From the NCBI GenBank assembly GCA_964610385.1, contig CAZSXW010000001.1, positions 62,001-126,000 of the forward strand: 64,000 nt of DNA, given 5' to 3'. This document shows, piece by piece, positions 61,335-64,000 of the stretch (within the stretch, counting starts at the first letter, position 1; every line of letters starts with the position of its first letter). The notes beneath the pieces were generated by a model. That model ran no database searches and had not been told where the DNA came from. It saw nothing but the letters and a program-made list of their open reading frames with translations. Made by a program: the position numbers and the translations under genes. The stretch comes from CAZBSE01 sp964610385. Lineage in GTDB: Bacteria > Actinomycetota > Humimicrobiia > Humimicrobiales > Humimicrobiaceae.

Positions 61335-62177
61335 TCAGTTCAAACCTGCTACCGTCTTTTCAATTTGAGAAAACAACTTTATAATATCATCTGATGCTTC
61401 CGCCTTTGGATATGATATAAAAACCGGTTCTTTTTTTAAGGATATTGATTTTTGATAGTGAACTAGATATCTTATCTTCTGATCAAATACAGTTAATCTG
61501 CCGCCGTATTTCTCTTTGAGAATATTTATTATTTGCCTGGGCATCTTCTTTCTTTTTTCAAAAGCATTAATTACAATTCCGGCAATCTTTATCTTAACGT
61601 TATATTTCCTTTCCAGGTTTCTAATTATTTTGCTAAGGTAATTAATATCCAGCAGAGAGAATAGTTCCGGCTTTATTACCACGATAACTTTATTGGCGTA
61701 AATTATTGATGTGGTTGAAAGAAGAGAAAAATTAGGCTGTGAGTCTATCACTATATAATCATAATCATCTTTGCTTATATTTTCTTCAAATATATTTTTT
61801 ACTATTATATTTCTGTATAGTGCTTTATAAATTTTTCTCTCGTTTAAAGCTTTTTTTAACAGATAATCCGTCAGGCATTCCTCGATAAGTGAAATGTTGT
61901 TGGAAGAAGGCAGTAAATCGATATTATCAGTTATTCTTATAATATAATCCTTAAAATTTATATCCTTCCCTTTAAGGTAGTCAATCATAAGATTATCAAT
62001 ATTAACCCTGCTGTCATGCGATACTTTATTAAAAGCCTGAACAAGATTAATCTGCGGGTCAAAATCAATAAAAAGAACCTTTTTATCCCTTTTTTCCGCT
62101 AAATACCAGCCATAGTTATAGCAAATAGTCGTTTTCCCGGTCCCGCCCTTGGTGTTAAAAAAGACAACTTTTTCCAT
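61335..62177 (-). CDS. ParA-family ATPase
   Basis: 280 residues. The deviant Walker A KGGTGKTT (10-17) carries the signature lysine; Walker A' is VLFIDFDPQ and the switch region VIDSQPN. The core is of the ParA/Soj type without an N-terminal helix-turn-helix. Such proteins position plasmids, chromosomes or other cargo by cycling on the nucleoid. No ParB or parS-like site is near; the partner here is a bactofilin gene. Confidence 0.9.
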   Translation of the reverse strand: MEKVVFFNTKGGTGKTTICYNYGWYLAEKRDKKVLFIDFDPQINLVQAFNKVSHDSRVNIDNLMIDYLKGKDINFKDYIIRITDNIDLLPSSNNISLIEECLTDYLLKKALNERKIYKALYRNIIVKNIFEENISKDDYDYIVIDSQPNFSLLSTTSIIYANKVIVVIKPELFSLLDINYLSKIIRNLERKYNVKIKIAGIVINAFEKRKKMPRQIINILKEKYGGRLTVFDQKIRYLVHYQKSISLKKEPVFISYPKAEASDDIIKLFSQIEKTVAGLN

Positions 62178-62443
62178 TCAACCCATTCCATTCCCAATCT
62201 TTATACTGAACTTAGATTTTTAAAATACTTTTAAAAGAATTGTTTTATTTAGATTTACAATGATAAATATAATACTATAATTTTAGAGTTAACTATATTA
62301 TAATAATATTCCTTTTTAAATAAAAGACTTAATATTAAAATCCTATTCCAATGATTATAGATTACCTTTTCATAGGAAAAGTTATGGATTAACCATTAAG
62401 ATTGCTGATTCTGTATATCTTCCTGATAGTTTGCAGATATTTA

Positions 62444-63895
62444 TCAGCCCTTCAAGACACCAAGGGGCCTCAGTCTTATCGCCTTTTTAGATATCCCGGC
62501 ATGGTGAGTTATATCTACTACTCTGCTCACATCTTTATAGGCCAGGGGAGCTTCTTCTGCGAGTCCGGACATACTCCCGGCCATTACTACTATTCCTTTC
62601 TTATTGAAAAGCTCCTTTTTAAGTTCACTTCCCTGTACTTTTTTCTTTGCTTTAGTCCTGCTCATAAGTCTTCCTGCACCATGGCAGGTAGAGCCGAAGC
62701 TTTCAGTCATCGCCCTCTCAGTACCCAGAAGGATAAAGGAATAGCGACCCATATCTCCCGGGATTATTACCGGCTGGCCGATATCCTTATATTTTTTACA
62801 GATTTCCTTATGCCCCGGCGGATAGGACCGGGTAGCACCTTTTCTGTGGACACAGACTTTCATCATACTGCCGTCAACATTGTGCTCTTCCATCTTGGCT
62901 ATATTATGAGATACATCATAAATAACATTAAGACCCAATTTCTCTGAGGACTTGCCGAAAAATCTTTCAAAGGATTTTCTTACCCAGTGAGAGAGGCAGT
63001 GTCTGTTTGTCATTGCATAATTTACCGCACAGATCATAGCACTATAATACCTCTTCCCCTCGGGGGAAGACAGGGGCGTACAGGCCAGTTGCCGGTCTGC
63101 TAATTTTATTCCATACTTTAAAGCGGATTGCTGCATGACCTTTATATAATCACTGCATATCTGATGACCAAGTCCCCTTGAACCGGAATGGATCATCACC
63201 GTTATCTGACCCTTCTCCAGACCAAACAGGTTTGCTGCTTCACTGTCATAGATCTCATCTACAACCTGTATCTCCAAAAAATGATTTCCCGACCCCAGAG
63301 TCCCCACCTGGTTTATACCTCTTTCAATGGCACGGTTGCTTATAAAATCAGGGTTAGCTCCTTCCATACAGCCATTTTCTTCTATACAGTAATCATCTCC
63401 CTCCTGGCCGTATCCATTTCTAATAGCCCACGGGACACCTTCTTTTAGTAATTTCTTCAACTGATCTCTGGACAAGCTTATCCTGCCCTTTCTTCCCAGA
63501 CCTTTTGGTATGTTGAAGGACAGGATACCCATTATATCTTTAAGATGCTTCTCGATATCACTGATATAAAGACCAGTCCTCATAATCCTTACCCCGCAGG
63601 ATATATCAAAACCAACACCGCCGGGTGAAATGACTCCTTCTTCCTCATCAAAAGCAGCTACTCCTCCAATAGGGAACCCATATCCATAGTGAATATCCGG
63701 CATAGCATACGAAGCCTTAAGTATGCCGGGGAGAGTAGAAACGTTTACTACCTGATCGATAGTCTTTTCATTTACGGCATGGTCCAAAAGCTCCCTGTCA
63801 GCAAAGATTATTCCTGGGACCCTCATTCCATACCTGTCATCCTTTTCTACTTCCCATTTGTAATCATTTATTTTTTTAATATTGTAATCAGAAAT
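62444..63895 (-). CDS. rtcB: RNA 3'-phosphate ligase RtcB, apparent AUU start
   Basis: RtcB joins RNA 3'-phosphate or 2',3'-cyclic phosphate ends to 5'-hydroxyl ends, using GTP and Mn2+. The first ATG is at 63826, but the frame stays open upstream and encodes IKKINDYKWEVEKDDRYG, matching the N-terminus of archaeal RtcB. No ATG, GTG or TTG lies in that stretch; an ATT at 63895 with GGAG six bases upstream is the best start. From there the protein has 483 residues. The site features are GGVGFDISCGVR (Mn/GTP cysteine), GSRGLGHQ and STCHGAGR with the guanylylated histidine. Archease lies directly upstream. Confidence 0.93.
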   Translation of the reverse strand: MSDYNIKKINDYKWEVEKDDRYGMRVPGIIFADRELLDHAVNEKTIDQVVNVSTLPGILKASYAMPDIHYGYGFPIGGVAAFDEEEGVISPGGVGFDISCGVRIMRTGLYISDIEKHLKDIMGILSFNIPKGLGRKGRISLSRDQLKKLLKEGVPWAIRNGYGQEGDDYCIEENGCMEGANPDFISNRAIERGINQVGTLGSGNHFLEIQVVDEIYDSEAANLFGLEKGQITVMIHSGSRGLGHQICSDYIKVMQQSALKYGIKLADRQLACTPLSSPEGKRYYSAMICAVNYAMTNRHCLSHWVRKSFERFFGKSSEKLGLNVIYDVSHNIAKMEEHNVDGSMMKVCVHRKGATRSYPPGHKEICKKYKDIGQPVIIPGDMGRYSFILLGTERAMTESFGSTCHGAGRLMSRTKAKKKVQGSELKKELFNKKGIVVMAGSMSGLAEEAPLAYKDVSRVVDITHHAGISKKAIRLRPLGVLKG

Positions 63896-63912
63896 AATAG
63901 ACTCCTCTCTTC

Positions 63913-64000
63913 TCAGACATCAAATATGACCCTTCCTTTCCAATTGTAGTTTCTCCCGTCTTTTTTTACTTCCAGCATATGGTAGGTCGGTGCTTTAATG
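63913..64000 (-). CDS. archease, C-terminal end (5' part beyond window)
   Basis: The last 28 residues are present: IKAPTYHMLEVKKDG then NWKGRVIFDV followed by a TGA at 63915-63913. The KAPTYH and VIFDV blocks are the conserved end of archease, the activator of RtcB. Its stop is 17 bp before the rtcB start, the usual pairing. Confidence 0.85.
   Translation of the reverse strand, partial: IKAPTYHMLEVKKDGRNYNWKGRVIFDV

Noticed and set aside
8062..63895. Mobile elements, prophage or CRISPR arrays
   Set aside because: No transposase, integrase, phage protein, regularly spaced repeats or terminal inverted repeats were found by reading both strands.

Overview
The window is an AT-rich stretch of bacterial chromosome, densely packed and mostly housekeeping. 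There is no rRNA, CRISPR array, transposase or phage gene; one tRNA gene is present. The gene orders rpsF-ssb-rpsR-DUF2232-rplI-dnaB, lysS-clpC-disA-ispD-ispF and cysE-cysS-rlmB are those of Bacillota, Actinomycetota and related deep anaerobic lineages. An anaerobic lifestyle is suggested by the ferrous-iron transporter FeoAB, a 2-hydroxyacyl-CoA dehydratase-type system with its ATP-driven activator, a B12/radical-SAM enzyme and NifV/Re-citrate-synthase-like enzymes. I cannot place the organism more closely than an uncultured-looking anaerobe of the Bacillota/Actinomycetota/Atribacterota sphere.

Layout. 1-3.5 kb: rlmB (cut by the window edge), cysS, cysE, ispF. 3.5-10.2 kb: ispD, disA, clpC, lysS, greA, read leftward from a perfect TTGACA/17/TATAAT promoter. 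10.2-18.5 kb: a ten-gene leftward operon rpsF-ssb-rpsR-DUF2232-rplI-dnaB-purA-purD-purE-pstB, with a hairpin-rich rpsF leader. 18.5-21.9 kb: a mechanosensitive channel, a histidine phosphatase and a two-gene nicotinamide salvage pair. 22-26 kb (rightward): a GerMN lipoprotein, then two 2-hydroxyacyl-CoA dehydratase-like subunits and their activator. 26-31 kb: an alkyltransferase-like protein, two DUF3795 proteins, tRNA-Val, a DHH-CBS-CCA fusion and a nitroreductase. 31-34.5 kb: an aldo/keto reductase, divergent from a GH10 xylanase lipoprotein with two CBM9-like modules. 34.5-37.6 kb: pabA-pabB-pabC for folate. 37.7-45.3 kb: an ABC exporter, a sugar kinase, the primary-type sigma factor, two RRM proteins flanking a B12-radical SAM enzyme, and a methyltransferase. 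45.3-49.7 kb: a second aldo/keto reductase and the feoA-feoB-FeoB-associated gene set with its DtxR-type regulator. 49.8-51.4 kb: a GAF-GGDEF cyclase and an orphan pseudopilin. 51.4-56.7 kb: a five-gene 2-oxoacid operon. 57-64 kb: membrane proteins, two bactofilins with a ParA-type ATPase, and rtcB with archease.

The most interesting system is the five-gene operon at 51.4-56.7 kb: two homocitrate/Re-citrate-synthase-like paralogues, an aconitase-type hydratase of two subunits and an isocitrate-type dehydrogenase. The two synthase paralogues have lost complementary parts of the active site. One keeps the metal ligands but lacks the HESGIHADG motif; the other keeps that motif but has lost two metal ligands. 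This suggests an obligate heteromeric synthase feeding 2-oxoglutarate (or 2-oxoadipate) synthesis. Also notable are the paired iron-regulator operators placed at the -10 elements of both feoA and the regulator gene, an apparent AUU start on rtcB, a cysteinyl-tRNA synthetase with an altered HIGH motif, a tRNA-Val with C33, and a bactofilin-ParA locus with no ParB.
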